Source of the DNA: Clostridiales bacterium
GTDB taxonomy: Bacteria; Bacillota; Clostridia; Oscillospirales; Oscillospiraceae
Assembly (NCBI GenBank): GCA_004556965.1
Contig: SFFE01000001.1
Location: forward strand, 1-64,000
Length of the DNA stretch: 64,000 nucleotides
Reading direction: 5' to 3'
In this document: one piece after another, positions 40,973 to 50,047 of the stretch
How positions within the stretch are numbered: position 1 is the stretch's first letter
Layout: the number at the start of each line of letters is the position of its first letter
Notes under the pieces: generated by a model
The model's input: only the letters and a program-made list of their open reading frames with translations
Told to the model about the DNA's origin: nothing
Database searches by the model: none
Translations under genes and position numbers: made by a program

Positions 40973-41320
40973 ATGCTGTTTGTCTGTTACCCCAAATGCA
41001 CCACCTGCCAGAAGGCGCGCCAGTGGCTGGACGCGCACGGCGTGACCTATACCGTGCGCGACATCAAGGAGGATCGCCCCACCGAAGCGGAGCTGCGCGC
41101 GTGGCACGCGATGAGCGGCCTGCCGCTCAAGCGCTTCTGGAACACGAGCGGCCTGCAGTACCGCGCGCTGGAGCTGAAAGACCGCCTGCCGCAGATGAGC
41201 GAGGACGAGCAATTCGCGCTGCTCGCGAGCGACGGGATGCTTGTGCGCCGGCCGATTCTGGTGGGCGACGGGTTTGCGCTCCCCGGCTTCCGCGAAGCGG
41301 AGTGGGAAAAGGCGCTTTGA
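40973..41320 (+). CDS. ArsC/Spx-family thioredoxin-fold protein
   Basis: The 115-aa product has C9-x2-C12 in CYPKCTTCQKARQWL, then DIKEDRPTEAELRAW, RFWNTSGLQYR and the conserved Arg-Pro in MLVRRPILVGD. This is the YffB/ArsC-like branch, with a redox CxxC like Spx. Arsenate reduction is not certain; redox regulation is equally possible. GAGGAGG precedes the ATG. Confidence 0.9.
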   Translation: MLFVCYPKCTTCQKARQWLDAHGVTYTVRDIKEDRPTEAELRAWHAMSGLPLKRFWNTSGLQYRALELKDRLPQMSEDEQFALLASDGMLVRRPILVGDGFALPGFREAEWEKAL

Positions 41321-41347
41321 TTACCATTATGGAAAGAGGGATTTGAG

Positions 41348-42079
41348 ATGTATTGCAGCCATTGCGGCGCCGAGCTTTCAGACCGCGCGTTTCTATGCTG
41401 GCGCTGCGGCCGCGCCGTGCAGCCGGCAGCTTCCGGCACAGCGGCGCCGCGGCCGGAGCAGACGGCTTCGCCCGGCAATGATGCGCCCGGCGGAAACGAC
41501 TGGTACCAACCCGATCCGGCGGCACGCCCGCAGGTGAACTACGGGCCGGAGATCGTCCCGGAGAAAAAGCGGCTCAGCAAGCGCACGATCGCCATCATCA
41601 TCGCCGCTGCCATCGTCGTGGTGGCTGTGGCCGCCGTCCTGATCGGCGTGCTGGCCGACGGAAGGCGTGCGCCGACTACCGCGCCGTCGCAGGGGTATGC
41701 CACGCATCAGGAACTGATTCAGACATACTGTGACTACTTCGGCAACGCGGACGAGCGGGGGATGGTCACCCTCTACCCGCAGGCGCTGCGCGACTATCTG
41801 GCCGAGAACTACGACTGCGACGATACGGCCAGCTTTCTGTATGACCGGGACGACTGGTATGACGATTACGGAATCCCGGTCACGAACTGGATGATCTCGG
41901 ACGTTACGGAGTATGACACGGAGGACTACATGGACATTGCGCTCGATCTCGGCGTGCCGATCGAGAGCGCGGCGGACGTGGAGGTCACGATGACGTTTGA
42001 GGGAGAGGACGACTACTGGATATTCGACTTCGATCTGATCGAGATCGACGGCGAGTGGTTCCTGTTCAGCGTCTGGTAA
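41348..42079 (+). CDS. Zinc-ribbon membrane protein
   Basis: The 243-aa protein starts MYCSHCGAELSDRAFLCWRC, a zinc ribbon, followed by a Pro-rich linker, one span (about 78-101), and an extracytoplasmic domain with many Asp/Tyr residues (DDTASFLYDRDDWYDDYG) shaped like a DUF4878/SnoaL-type lumazine fold. Cytoplasmic zinc ribbon plus outside domain is a common architecture in Clostridia; function is unknown. It follows the ArsC gene by 27 bases and may share its transcript. Confidence 0.8.
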   Translation: MYCSHCGAELSDRAFLCWRCGRAVQPAASGTAAPRPEQTASPGNDAPGGNDWYQPDPAARPQVNYGPEIVPEKKRLSKRTIAIIIAAAIVVVAVAAVLIGVLADGRRAPTTAPSQGYATHQELIQTYCDYFGNADERGMVTLYPQALRDYLAENYDCDDTASFLYDRDDWYDDYGIPVTNWMISDVTEYDTEDYMDIALDLGVPIESAADVEVTMTFEGEDDYWIFDFDLIEIDGEWFLFSVW

Positions 42080-42092
42080 CCGAAAAATTGAA

Positions 42093-42125
42093 GCATGCCG
42101 CGGACACCGTCCGCGGCATGTTTGA
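42093..42125 (+). terminator. Terminator of the zinc-ribbon gene
   Basis: Perfect 12-bp stem CATGCCGCGGAC / GTCCGCGGCATG with loop ACC; the T run is short (TTTG). Confidence 0.8.
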
Positions 42126-42172
42126 CACCCCAAAGCGGGCTTTTTTTCACAAAAAACATCCCCCCAGGGGGC

Positions 42173-42201
42173 TTGCGCGGTGTGATTTCCTCCGATAAAC
42201 T
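42173..42201 (+). promoter_or_regulatory. Promoter for the first methyltransferase
   Basis: TTGCGC and TAAACT separated by 17 bases, about 32 bases before the start codon. Confidence 0.5.
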
Positions 42202-42232
42202 GTCGTCAAGAACCCAGACGAGAGGTGATTGC

Positions 42233-42985
42233 ATGAACGCGCTGCTCCACGAGATCGAACAATACTGGACCCGCCGCGCCGAGAGCTATTCCGAGGTCGT
42301 GCAGTACGAGATGACGCACGAGAACGAGGCCAACTGGATGCGCGTGATCGAGGAGAACCTGCCGCAAAGCCGGGATGTGAAGATCCTCGACATCGGTACG
42401 GGACCGGGCTTTTTCGCCATCGGGCTGGCGAAGCGCGGCTACGACGTGACGGCGGTGGACTACACGCAGGCCATGCTCGACGAGGCCATGCGCAACGCCG
42501 GGCCGTACCGGGACAGGATCCGCTTTTTGCGCATGGACGCGCACAGTCTCGATTTTGCGGACAATACCTTTGACGCGATCGTCACCCGGAACCTCACGTG
42601 GAATCTGGAGCGGCCGCAGGATGCGTACAACGACTGGTGCCGCGTGCTGAAGCCGGGCGGCATTTTGCTGAACTTTGACGCGGGGTGGTACACCTACCTC
42701 TTTGACGAGCAGAAGCAGGCCGCGTTTCAGGCCGACCGCGCCAACGTTGCGGCGCTCGGCGTCATCGACCACAACGACTACTGCGAGAGCGACCGGATGG
42801 AGGAAATCTCGCGCAGCCTGATCCTCAGCCGCAGCGAGCGCCCGAAGGCAGACGTGCAGATGCTCGGCAAGGCGGGCTTTCGCAGCGTGCGCGCGGATAC
42901 GGAGATCTGGAAGCGCACGTGGGACGACGTGGAAAAGGTCAACTTCGCGTCCACGCCGCTGTTTCTGCTCTGCGCGCAGAAGTGA
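42233..42985 (+). CDS. Class I SAM-dependent methyltransferase (importer-associated, copy 1)
   Basis: The 250-aa enzyme has SAM motif I ILDIGTGPGFFAIGLA, motif II VTAVDYTQAMLDEA, and a family-specific stretch VTRNLTWNLERPQDAYNDWC followed by LKPGGILLNFDAGW. The same stretch recurs in the methyltransferase at 49.1 kb, so the two are paralogues flanking a peptide/nickel-type importer. The methyl acceptor is unknown; a small imported molecule is the obvious candidate. Start ATG follows AGAGGTGATTGC. Confidence 0.88.
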   Translation: MNALLHEIEQYWTRRAESYSEVVQYEMTHENEANWMRVIEENLPQSRDVKILDIGTGPGFFAIGLAKRGYDVTAVDYTQAMLDEAMRNAGPYRDRIRFLRMDAHSLDFADNTFDAIVTRNLTWNLERPQDAYNDWCRVLKPGGILLNFDAGWYTYLFDEQKQAAFQADRANVAALGVIDHNDYCESDRMEEISRSLILSRSERPKADVQMLGKAGFRSVRADTEIWKRTWDDVEKVNFASTPLFLLCAQK

Positions 42986-43111
42986 ATCCATAGAAAAAAA
43001 GCGCCCCGCGCAGCGGCAACTGCATCAGGGCGCGCCTGCACCAAAATCGTTCAAAAAATTGGCGGGCAGCGTGATTATAGCACACCCGCCGCAGAAAGGA
43101 AAGAGAAACCG

Positions 43112-44629
43112 ATGAAAAAAAGGATAGCATTGCTTCTGGCTGCGGTCATGGTGTTCGCGCTGTGCGCCTGCGGCGGACAGACAAACGACCCGCAGACCGC
43201 GTCCGGAGAAAAGATCCTGAACGTTGCCGCCTCCTTCGCGTATCCCGGTCTGGACGCGCATAAGGAGTACTACGGCTGGTACACCTCCATCTACGGCGTG
43301 ACGGAAACGCTCTTCAAAATGGGCGACGACTCCACGGCGCAGCCCTGCCTCGCCGAGGACGCCGTGGCCGACGGCAAAACGTGGACGGTCACACTGAAAG
43401 ACGACGTCTGCTTTTCCAACGGCGAGCCTGTGACGGCGGAGATGGCTGCGCGCAATCTCCAGCGCGCGGCGCAGGTCAACCCGCGCTTTGCGTTCCTTGC
43501 CGATTATACCATCGCGGCGGTGGACGAAACGACCCTCACGATCACCACGCCCGAAATTTCCCCCACGCTGAAAAACGACCTGGCCAGCCCGGAGCTGGCG
43601 ATCCTCGATCTGGACAACACGACCGATTTTGATAACGCGCCCATCGGCACCGGGCCGTTTGTGGTCTCCTCCTTTGAACCGGAGGGCACGGTGAAGGTTG
43701 CGCGCAACGACAACTACTGGGGCGGCGATGTGACACTCGACGGCGCGGTGTTCTACTACATGCAGGACGACGATACCAAGCTCATGGCCATGCAGAACGG
43801 CGAGGTCGATTGCTGCACCGGCGTGTCCTCGGCGGCAATGGCGGTATTTGAAAAGGAGCCGGATACGTACCGCATCGTGAGCGTCCCGGCCACGCGCCTG
43901 CAGTTTTATATCCTGAACGAAAACCGGCTGGACGACGCGGTGCGCGCGGCGGTGAACCTTACGGTGGATAAGGACGCAATTGCGGAATACCTCAACGGCA
44001 CCGTGACCGCTGCCGTCGGCCCCTTCGGCACCGCCACGGCCTACGGCAAGGTGACCGTCCCTGCAACGGACACGGCCGGGGCCAAAGCGCTGCTGGAGGC
44101 GGACGGTTATACCTTGAACGCCGACGGCTGGTATGAGAAGGACGGCAAGGTGCTGTCCCTGAACATCGCCTACTACGCCGCCCGCTCGCTCGATACGCTC
44201 GCAACGCTCATTCAGGAGCAGCTCAGGAACGTCGGTATCCAGTCCACGCTCACTGTGGAGGAGGACCCGGACAGCACGTATATCGCCACGGCGGACTTTG
44301 ATCTCGCGCTCTACTGCATGATCGCCGACAAGTCCGGCGACCCGTTCTACTTCATCGACAGCACGCTCCGCAACGGCGCGTATTTCAACGTCGGCGGCTT
44401 TGAGAGCAGCGAGTGCGAGACGCTGATTGCGCAGCTCCGGTACGAGACCGACCCGGCGCAGCGTGCAGCGTTGGCAAACGAGATCGTACAGATTGCAATC
44501 GACGACAACGCCTTCGGCTATGTGGGTCTGTTCAACAAAACGACCGTGCTGCGCCCCGGCGTGTCCGGCTTCGCGGAAACCTGCCCCTTCGACTTCTACG
44601 GCATCGACGCGAATACTGACAAGACCTGA
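43112..44629 (+). CDS. Peptide/nickel-type ABC importer binding lipoprotein
   Basis: The 505-aa protein has lipobox CAC in MKKRIALLLAAVMVFALCAC and the SBP_bac_5 fold: FAYPGLDAHKEYYGWYTSIY, CLAEDAVADGKTWTVTLKDD, IGTGPFVVSSFEPEGTVKVA, RAAVNLTVDKDAIAEYLNG. The layout and length are of the NikA/DppA class. It begins an import operon. GAAAGGAAAGAG lies before the ATG. Ligand is unknown; a metal chelate or modified peptide is inferred from the neighbours. Confidence 0.92.
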   Translation: MKKRIALLLAAVMVFALCACGGQTNDPQTASGEKILNVAASFAYPGLDAHKEYYGWYTSIYGVTETLFKMGDDSTAQPCLAEDAVADGKTWTVTLKDDVCFSNGEPVTAEMAARNLQRAAQVNPRFAFLADYTIAAVDETTLTITTPEISPTLKNDLASPELAILDLDNTTDFDNAPIGTGPFVVSSFEPEGTVKVARNDNYWGGDVTLDGAVFYYMQDDDTKLMAMQNGEVDCCTGVSSAAMAVFEKEPDTYRIVSVPATRLQFYILNENRLDDAVRAAVNLTVDKDAIAEYLNGTVTAAVGPFGTATAYGKVTVPATDTAGAKALLEADGYTLNADGWYEKDGKVLSLNIAYYAARSLDTLATLIQEQLRNVGIQSTLTVEEDPDSTYIATADFDLALYCMIADKSGDPFYFIDSTLRNGAYFNVGGFESSECETLIAQLRYETDPAQRAALANEIVQIAIDDNAFGYVGLFNKTTVLRPGVSGFAETCPFDFYGIDANTDKT

Positions 44630-44641
44630 ATCATCACCATC

Positions 44642-44669
44642 GGGCGGGATGGGCTTGCCCATCCCGCCC
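44642..44669 (+). other. Strong hairpin between binding-protein and permease genes
   Basis: Perfect 13-bp G+C-rich stem GGGCGGGATGGGC / GCCCATCCCGCCC with a TT loop and no T run. In importer operons such hairpins protect the upstream binding-protein message and lower downstream expression. Confidence 0.7.
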
Positions 44670-44691
44670 TTGACCATTTGGAGAGAGAAAT

Positions 44692-45621
44692 TTGACGAAC
44701 TACGTGGGAAAAAGACTGCTGCAGCTCATACCGATCCTGATCGGACTGACGTTTCTGGTGTTCACGCTGCTGTATATCGCGCCCGGAGACCCTGCGCAGC
44801 GCAAGCTGACGGCGCAGGGCGTTGCCGTTTCCGAGCAGGTGCTGGAGCAGACGCGCGAGGAAATGGGGCTCAACCGCCCGTTTCTCGTGCGCTACGGCGA
44901 CTGGCTGCTGGGCGTGCTGCGCGGCGACTTCGGCGCGTCGTACAAGGACGGGATGCCGGTGCTGCCGAAGCTCATGCGCTGCATGGGGAACACGCTCGTG
45001 CTCGCGGCGGGCAGCCTGCTGCTGGCGCTCGTGGTGTCGGTGCCGCTCGGCGTGCTGACGGCGGCGCGGCGCGGCGGGGTGATCGACCGCCTGGTCCGGC
45101 TGCTGACGTTCGTCGGCAACGCCATGCCGAATTTCCTCGTCTCCGTGCTGCTGATGTACTACCTCTGCATCCAGGTAAATCTCTTCCCGGTGATCGCCAA
45201 GGGCACGGTGCAGGGGCTGTTCCTGCCGGCGCTGGCGCTCGCCATCCCGATGGCGAGCCGCTTCATCCGGCAGATCCGCGCCGAGGTGCTCGAGGAGCTG
45301 GGCAAGCCCTATGTCGCGGGCGCGCTCGCCCGCGGCGTCGCAATGCGCACGGTGCTGGTTCACGACGTGCTGCGCAACACGCTGAGCGGCGTGCTCACCA
45401 TTGTGGGGCTTTCCGTCGGCACGCTGATGGGCGGCAGCGTCGTTGTGGAGACGATCTTCCGCTGGCCGGGCGTCGGCCAGCTCGTGATGGACGCCATCTC
45501 CGCGCGCGACTTCCCCGTGATTCAGGGCTTTGTGCTGCTTATGGCGGTCATCTATGTCGTCGTGAACCTCCTGACCGATCTCAGCTACCGCGCGCTCGAC
45601 CCGCGCGTGGAGCTGGAATAG
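44692..45621 (+). CDS. ABC importer permease 1 (NikB/DppB type)
   Basis: The 309-aa permease has six spans with the family start MTNYVGKRLLQLIPILIGLT, the APGDP motif, and the EAA loop EELGKPYVAGALARGVAMRT, then GGSVVVETIFRWPGVGQL. The start codon is TTG, placed by GGAGAGAG and by homologous N-termini. It follows the binding-protein hairpin. Confidence 0.93.
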   Translation: MTNYVGKRLLQLIPILIGLTFLVFTLLYIAPGDPAQRKLTAQGVAVSEQVLEQTREEMGLNRPFLVRYGDWLLGVLRGDFGASYKDGMPVLPKLMRCMGNTLVLAAGSLLLALVVSVPLGVLTAARRGGVIDRLVRLLTFVGNAMPNFLVSVLLMYYLCIQVNLFPVIAKGTVQGLFLPALALAIPMASRFIRQIRAEVLEELGKPYVAGALARGVAMRTVLVHDVLRNTLSGVLTIVGLSVGTLMGGSVVVETIFRWPGVGQLVMDAISARDFPVIQGFVLLMAVIYVVVNLLTDLSYRALDPRVELE

Positions 45622-45631
45622 GAGGCCGCGG

Positions 45632-46474
45632 ATGCGAAAAATGCAAAAACGGCCGCCCACGCGCCGCGCGCGGAAAACGCGCGTGCTCGTGTTTTTGGTT
45701 CTGGCGCTGCTGCTCATGGCGGTGAGCCTGCTCGCGCCGTATCTCGCGCCGAACGACCCGAACGCCACGAATGCCGCCGCCCAGAACGCCGCGCCCGGCG
45801 CAGCGTATCCCCTCGGCGCGGACCGGTACGGCCGGTGCGTGCTCTCGCGCGTGCTCGCAGGCGCGCGTACCTCCATTTTTTCCGCCGTCGCACTCGTGGC
45901 GGTCTCCGGCATCGTGGGTTCGCTGCTCGGCGTGCTGTGCGGATATTACGGCGGTGTGCTCGACAGCGTCGTCATGCGGCTGGCGGACATTCTGCTCGCA
46001 TTTCCGCAGATGGTGCTGGCCATCGCCGTGGCGGGCGTGCTGGGCGGGGGACTGCTCAATGCCATGCTCGCGCTCGGCGTCACGAGCTGGACGCTGTATG
46101 CGCGCCTTGCCCGCAGCCACACCATGGCGTGCAAGGCGGAGCCGTTCATCGCGGCGGCGAAGCTCAGCGGCTGCGGCGATGCGCGCATCCTGCTGTGCCA
46201 CATCCTGCCGAACATCGCGGGACCGCTCATCGTGAACGCCGCCACGCAGCTCGGCACGACGATGATCGGCATCGCGGGGCTGTCCTTCCTCGGGCTTGGC
46301 GTTGTGCCGCCGAACGCGGAGTGGGGCTCCATGATTAACGAGGCGCGTTCGTATATCCAGCTCGCGCCGTGGACGGTGCTCGCGCCCGCCGGGGCGACGG
46401 TGCTCACGGTGATGATCTTCAACTGCCTGGGCGACGCTGTGCGCGATCTGGCCGACGAAAGCGGGGTGGCGTGA
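45632..46474 (+). CDS. ABC importer permease 2 (NikC/DppC type)
   Basis: The 280-aa permease has a cytoplasmic N-terminus rich in Arg/Lys, then LLAPYLAPNDPN, YPLGADRYGRCVLSRVLAGA, and the EAA loop with FIAAAKLSGCGDARILLCHI, ending GDAVRDLADESGVA. It pairs with the permease gene ten bases upstream. AGGAGG precedes the ATG. Confidence 0.93.
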   Translation: MRKMQKRPPTRRARKTRVLVFLVLALLLMAVSLLAPYLAPNDPNATNAAAQNAAPGAAYPLGADRYGRCVLSRVLAGARTSIFSAVALVAVSGIVGSLLGVLCGYYGGVLDSVVMRLADILLAFPQMVLAIAVAGVLGGGLLNAMLALGVTSWTLYARLARSHTMACKAEPFIAAAKLSGCGDARILLCHILPNIAGPLIVNAATQLGTTMIGIAGLSFLGLGVVPPNAEWGSMINEARSYIQLAPWTVLAPAGATVLTVMIFNCLGDAVRDLADESGVA

Positions 46475-47403
46475 TGGAAGAAAAGCTGCTGACCGTGCAG
46501 GACCTCTGTGTGTCCTATGGCGACGGCGATGTGCTCTCCGGCGTGACGTTTTCCATGCGTGCGGGGGAGATCCTCTGCATCGCGGGTGAGAGCGGCTGCG
46601 GCAAGAGCACGCTGCTCAAGGCCATCCTCGGCATTAAACCGCTCGGCGCTGTTGTGACGGGCGGACGCATCACCTTTGCGGGGCGGGAGCTGCACGCGCC
46701 GGTGCCGCGCCGGCTGCTCGGCGCAGAGATCGGCATGATCTTTCAAAACCCCGGCGCTTCTTTTAACCCCGTGCGCAGCTACGAAAAGCAGTTTCGGGAA
46801 ACGCTGCGCAGCCATGGCCGCGCCTATGACGCGCAGGCGGTGCTGGATTGCTTGGAGACGCTGCGGCTGCCGGACGGCGCGCGCATTCTCAAAAGCTGTC
46901 CGTATGAGATGAGCGGCGGCATGAACCAGCGCATTGCCATCGCGCTTGCGATGCTGCTGCGCCCGCGCCTGCTGCTGTGCGACGAGGCGACCGGCGCGCT
47001 GGACGTGACCACGCAGAAAGCCGTGGTGGAGGAGCTGCTGCGCCTGCGCAGCGAATGCGGCACGGCGATTTTGTTCGTGACGCACAATCTGGGCGTTGCG
47101 GCGCGCATGGCCGACACGGTCGGCGTCATGTACGCCGGGCGCATGGTGGAATCCGGAGACGCCGCAGCGGTGCTGCAGAGCCCGGCGCATCCGTACACGC
47201 AAAGCCTGATCGCCGCAGTCCCGGACTTCGGCGGCGCGCTGCCGAAGGGGCTTCCCGGCCAGCCGCCGCTGCACGGCGCGGAGACGCCGGGATGCGCATT
47301 TGCGCCGCGCTGCCCCCACGCGCAGCCCGGCTGCGGGAAGAAAGCCTACACGATGCGGCAGGTCGGCGCGCGCCACTTTGCCTGCTGCACAGGGAGAGTA
47401 TGA
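46474..47403 (+). CDS. ABC importer ATPase 1 (DppD/NikD type)
   Basis: The 309-aa ATPase has Walker A GESGCGKST, Q-loop MIFQNPGASFNPV, signature MSGGMNQRI, Walker B LLLCDEATGALD, and the oligopeptide-transport C-terminal domain with the Cys-rich FeS-type motif (CAFAPRCPHAQPGCGKKA, extra Cys at CC near the end). It overlaps the permease stop by one base. Confidence 0.93.
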   Translation: MEEKLLTVQDLCVSYGDGDVLSGVTFSMRAGEILCIAGESGCGKSTLLKAILGIKPLGAVVTGGRITFAGRELHAPVPRRLLGAEIGMIFQNPGASFNPVRSYEKQFRETLRSHGRAYDAQAVLDCLETLRLPDGARILKSCPYEMSGGMNQRIAIALAMLLRPRLLLCDEATGALDVTTQKAVVEELLRLRSECGTAILFVTHNLGVAARMADTVGVMYAGRMVESGDAAAVLQSPAHPYTQSLIAAVPDFGGALPKGLPGQPPLHGAETPGCAFAPRCPHAQPGCGKKAYTMRQVGARHFACCTGRV

Positions 47404-48188
47404 TGGAACACAAACCGCTGCTGGAAGTCCGGCACGCCACAAAGGAATACAAGCGCGGCAGCCGGTGCGTCCGCGCGCTGGACGACGTGAGCTTCACGCT
47501 GCAGCCGGGGGAAATTCTCGGCATTGTCGGCGAGAGCGGCAGCGGCAAGAGCACGCTTCTGCGGCAGATTGTGTGTCTGGAGCATCTCGATTCGGGCGAG
47601 CTTCTGCTCGATGGGCGGGATGTGACGCATGCCGCGCCCCGCGACGTCTGCCGCCGGGTGCAGCTTGTGTTTCAGGACGCCGCCGCCTCGTTCGACCCAC
47701 GCAGGACCGTGCGCCAGTCGCTGTATGAGCCGCTGCGCCTGCTCGGCGGAGAGCCGGACCCGGCTGCGCGCGTTACGGAGCTGCTGCGGCAGGTCGGCGT
47801 TCCGGAGGAATTGGCCGACCGGCGCCCGGCGCAGCTCAGCGGCGGACAGTGCCAGCGCATGGCCATTGCCCGCGCGCTCGCGGCGCGGCCCGCCGCGCTG
47901 CTGTGCGACGAGGTGACGAGCGCGCTGGACGTGTCCGCGCAGGCGCAGATCGTGCGGCTGTTGGCCAGCCTGCGTGCCGGGCTGGGGCTTGCGATCGTGT
48001 TCGTGTCGCACGATCTCGCGCTGGTCAGCAGCCTGTGCGACCGCGCCATGGTGCTGCAGGGCGGCCGGTGCGTGGAGCAGGGCGCGGCAAACGCGCTCAT
48101 CACGAATCCGCAGGAGCCGTACACCCGGCGGCTGCGCGAGAGCGTGCTGACGCTCGACGCGCTGCGGGAAAGAGAGCGGAAAGCATGA
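47403..48188 (+). CDS. ABC importer ATPase 2 (DppF/NikE type)
   Basis: The 261-aa ATPase has Walker A GESGSGKST, Q-loop LVFQDAAASFDPRRTV, signature LSGGQCQRM, Walker B ALLCDEVTSALD and H-loop FVSHDLAL. It lacks the C-terminal OppF extension, as in NikE. Its start overlaps the first ATPase stop and its stop overlaps the deacylase start (ATGA). Confidence 0.93.
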   Translation: MEHKPLLEVRHATKEYKRGSRCVRALDDVSFTLQPGEILGIVGESGSGKSTLLRQIVCLEHLDSGELLLDGRDVTHAAPRDVCRRVQLVFQDAAASFDPRRTVRQSLYEPLRLLGGEPDPAARVTELLRQVGVPEELADRRPAQLSGGQCQRMAIARALAARPAALLCDEVTSALDVSAQAQIVRLLASLRAGLGLAIVFVSHDLALVSSLCDRAMVLQGGRCVEQGAANALITNPQEPYTRRLRESVLTLDALRERERKA

Positions 48189-49123
48189 ATCGGAACGGAC
48201 TGCCTAACAGCAAACAGCAGAGCTTTGTCCCCGTGGACGGTACGGAGCTGACGCTCCCCGTCACGGTCGTCAGCGGCGGCGCGCCGGGGAAGACCGCGCT
48301 TGTCACCGCCGGGGTGCACAGCCGCGAATATGTCGGCGTGGAGACCGCGCGGCGGCTGGCCGCCGCGCTCGACCCTGCGCACGTGCGCGGCACGGTGGTG
48401 CTCGTGCACGCCTGCAACTATGCCGGATTTCGGCTGCACAGCAACGACGTGCTGCCGCAGGACGGCAAAAATCTGAACCATTGCTTTCCCGGAGATCCCT
48501 CCGGCAGTGCCGCGGAGCGGCTGGCGGACTTTCTCTGCCGGGAATTTCTCTCGCGCAGCGACCTCGCCGTCGACCTGCACTCCGGCGGCTACAACGAAAC
48601 GCTGACCCCGCACGGCTACTATCAGGCGGCGCTCGATCCCGCCGTGTGCGGCGCATCGCGCGAGCTGGGCTGCTTTGCCGACCATGCCTATCTCGTGCAG
48701 GTGACGGCGACGCGCGGCCTGTTCAGCTACGCGCCGGCGCTGGGCGTTCCGGCAGTGCTGCTGGAGCGCGGCGGCTGCGGCCTGTGGCGCGAGGACGAGG
48801 TGCGCGCCATGGCGGCGGACGTGCAGAACATCCTGCGTCATGCCGGCGTGCTGTGCGACGGCGTGCCGCCTGTCCGGTACGCGCCGCGCGTCATTCAAAC
48901 CGCATATTACGTCCCCGCCCCGTCGGACGGGTGCTGGTATCCCGCGCTGCGGCCGGGCGCGCGCATCGCCAGGGGCGACGTGCTCGGCGAGCTTCGGGAC
49001 ATATTCGGCGCGCCGCTGCACACGCTGCGCGCGGAAATAAACGGTGTGCTGCTGTATCAGGCGGCGTCGCTGTCCGTGCGCGCGGGCGCGACGATCGCGG
49101 CATACGGCGAAATCGAGGACTGA
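48185..49123 (+). CDS. M14-like deacylase (AstE/aspartoacylase family)
   Basis: The 312-aa zinc hydrolase has metal ligands H45 and E48 in GVHSREYVGVETA, H132 in VDLHSGG and catalytic Glu in LLERGG (E194). A C-terminal barrel (GARIARGDVLGELRDIFG, GVLLYQAASLSVRAGATIAA) is as in AstE/AspA-type deacylases. These remove acyl groups from amino acids or small molecules. Translation is coupled to the importer ATPase, so it probably deacylates the imported compound. Confidence 0.9.
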   Translation: MNRNGLPNSKQQSFVPVDGTELTLPVTVVSGGAPGKTALVTAGVHSREYVGVETARRLAAALDPAHVRGTVVLVHACNYAGFRLHSNDVLPQDGKNLNHCFPGDPSGSAAERLADFLCREFLSRSDLAVDLHSGGYNETLTPHGYYQAALDPAVCGASRELGCFADHAYLVQVTATRGLFSYAPALGVPAVLLERGGCGLWREDEVRAMAADVQNILRHAGVLCDGVPPVRYAPRVIQTAYYVPAPSDGCWYPALRPGARIARGDVLGELRDIFGAPLHTLRAEINGVLLYQAASLSVRAGATIAAYGEIED

Positions 49124-49136
49124 AGGAGCGTTTTTT

Positions 49137-49868
49137 ATGGAAGAACGACTGGAAAACAGAGTCCGAACCTATTGGACGCAGCGGGCGCACGACTTCGGCG
49201 CGGTGCGCCGGCAGGAACTGCATAACGACCTGAGTGCGCGCTGGCTCGCCGAACTGGAGCGTCAGCTTCCGCAGACGAAACCGCTGCGTATCCTCGACGT
49301 GGGCACCGGCACGGGGTACTTCTGTATCCTGCTCGCCGCGCGCGGCCACGCGATGACCGGTATCGACCTCACGCCAGCGATGATTGACGAGGCGCGCCGT
49401 CAGGCACAGGCGGAGGGACTGACCATCGACTTTCGCGTCATGAACGCGCAGCAGCTTGATTTTCCGGATGCTTCGTTCGACGCGGTGATTTCCCGGAACC
49501 TCACGTGGACGCTCCCGGACCCGGCGCAGGCGTACCGCGAGTGGCATCGCGTGCTGAAGCCCGGCGGCGTGCTGCTGAATTTCGATGCGGGCTACGGCAG
49601 CGCGGTGCGCGCGCAGGAGGGTACGCGCGCGGGCGGTGTCAGCACCGCGTACGGCCACACGGGCATGACCCGCGCGCTCACGGCGGAAAACGACGCGATT
49701 ACGCTTTCGATGGAGATCAGCCGCGTCGCGCGCCCAGACTGGGATCTGCGCACGCTGCGGGAGATCGGCTTTCGTGCCGTTTCGGCCGACCGGAGCGCCG
49801 GTGCGCGCATCCTGCAGGACAAGGATCTTGCCTCCGCCCCAATCTTCTCCATCCGGGCAGAGGCGTGA
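49137..49868 (+). CDS. Class I SAM-dependent methyltransferase (importer-associated, copy 2)
   Basis: The 243-aa enzyme has motif I ILDVGTGTGYFCILLA, motif II MTGIDLTPAMIDEAR, and ISRNLTWTLPDPAQAYREWH with LKPGGVLLNFDAGY, nearly the same block as the methyltransferase at 42.2 kb. It ends the importer-deacylase operon after a 13-base gap. The pair flanking the importer suggests methylation of the transported molecule or of a biosynthetic precursor; the acceptor is unknown. Confidence 0.88.
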   Translation: MEERLENRVRTYWTQRAHDFGAVRRQELHNDLSARWLAELERQLPQTKPLRILDVGTGTGYFCILLAARGHAMTGIDLTPAMIDEARRQAQAEGLTIDFRVMNAQQLDFPDASFDAVISRNLTWTLPDPAQAYREWHRVLKPGGVLLNFDAGYGSAVRAQEGTRAGGVSTAYGHTGMTRALTAENDAITLSMEISRVARPDWDLRTLREIGFRAVSADRSAGARILQDKDLASAPIFSIRAEA

Positions 49869-49937
49869 ACGGCTTACCATAAAATTGTGGAATTTCACTA
49901 AAAATAATGGAATCCGACAAGAGCTTCCATGGAAATG

Positions 49938-49966
49938 TTGACAATTTTGGGTTTTAAACGTATAAT
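49938..49966 (+). promoter_or_regulatory. Consensus promoter of the polysaccharide operon
   Basis: Perfect TTGACA, 17 bases, perfect TATAAT, followed by an 75-base leader with AAAGGAGGAG. It should be a strong constitutive promoter. Confidence 0.85.
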
Positions 49967-50047
49967 ATCTCCAAGTTTACTGGCTGGAAGATGCCGTACA
50001 CTCCCGGATGGCATGTTCCTGCAAGTGTTTTGAAAGGAGGAGCGATT

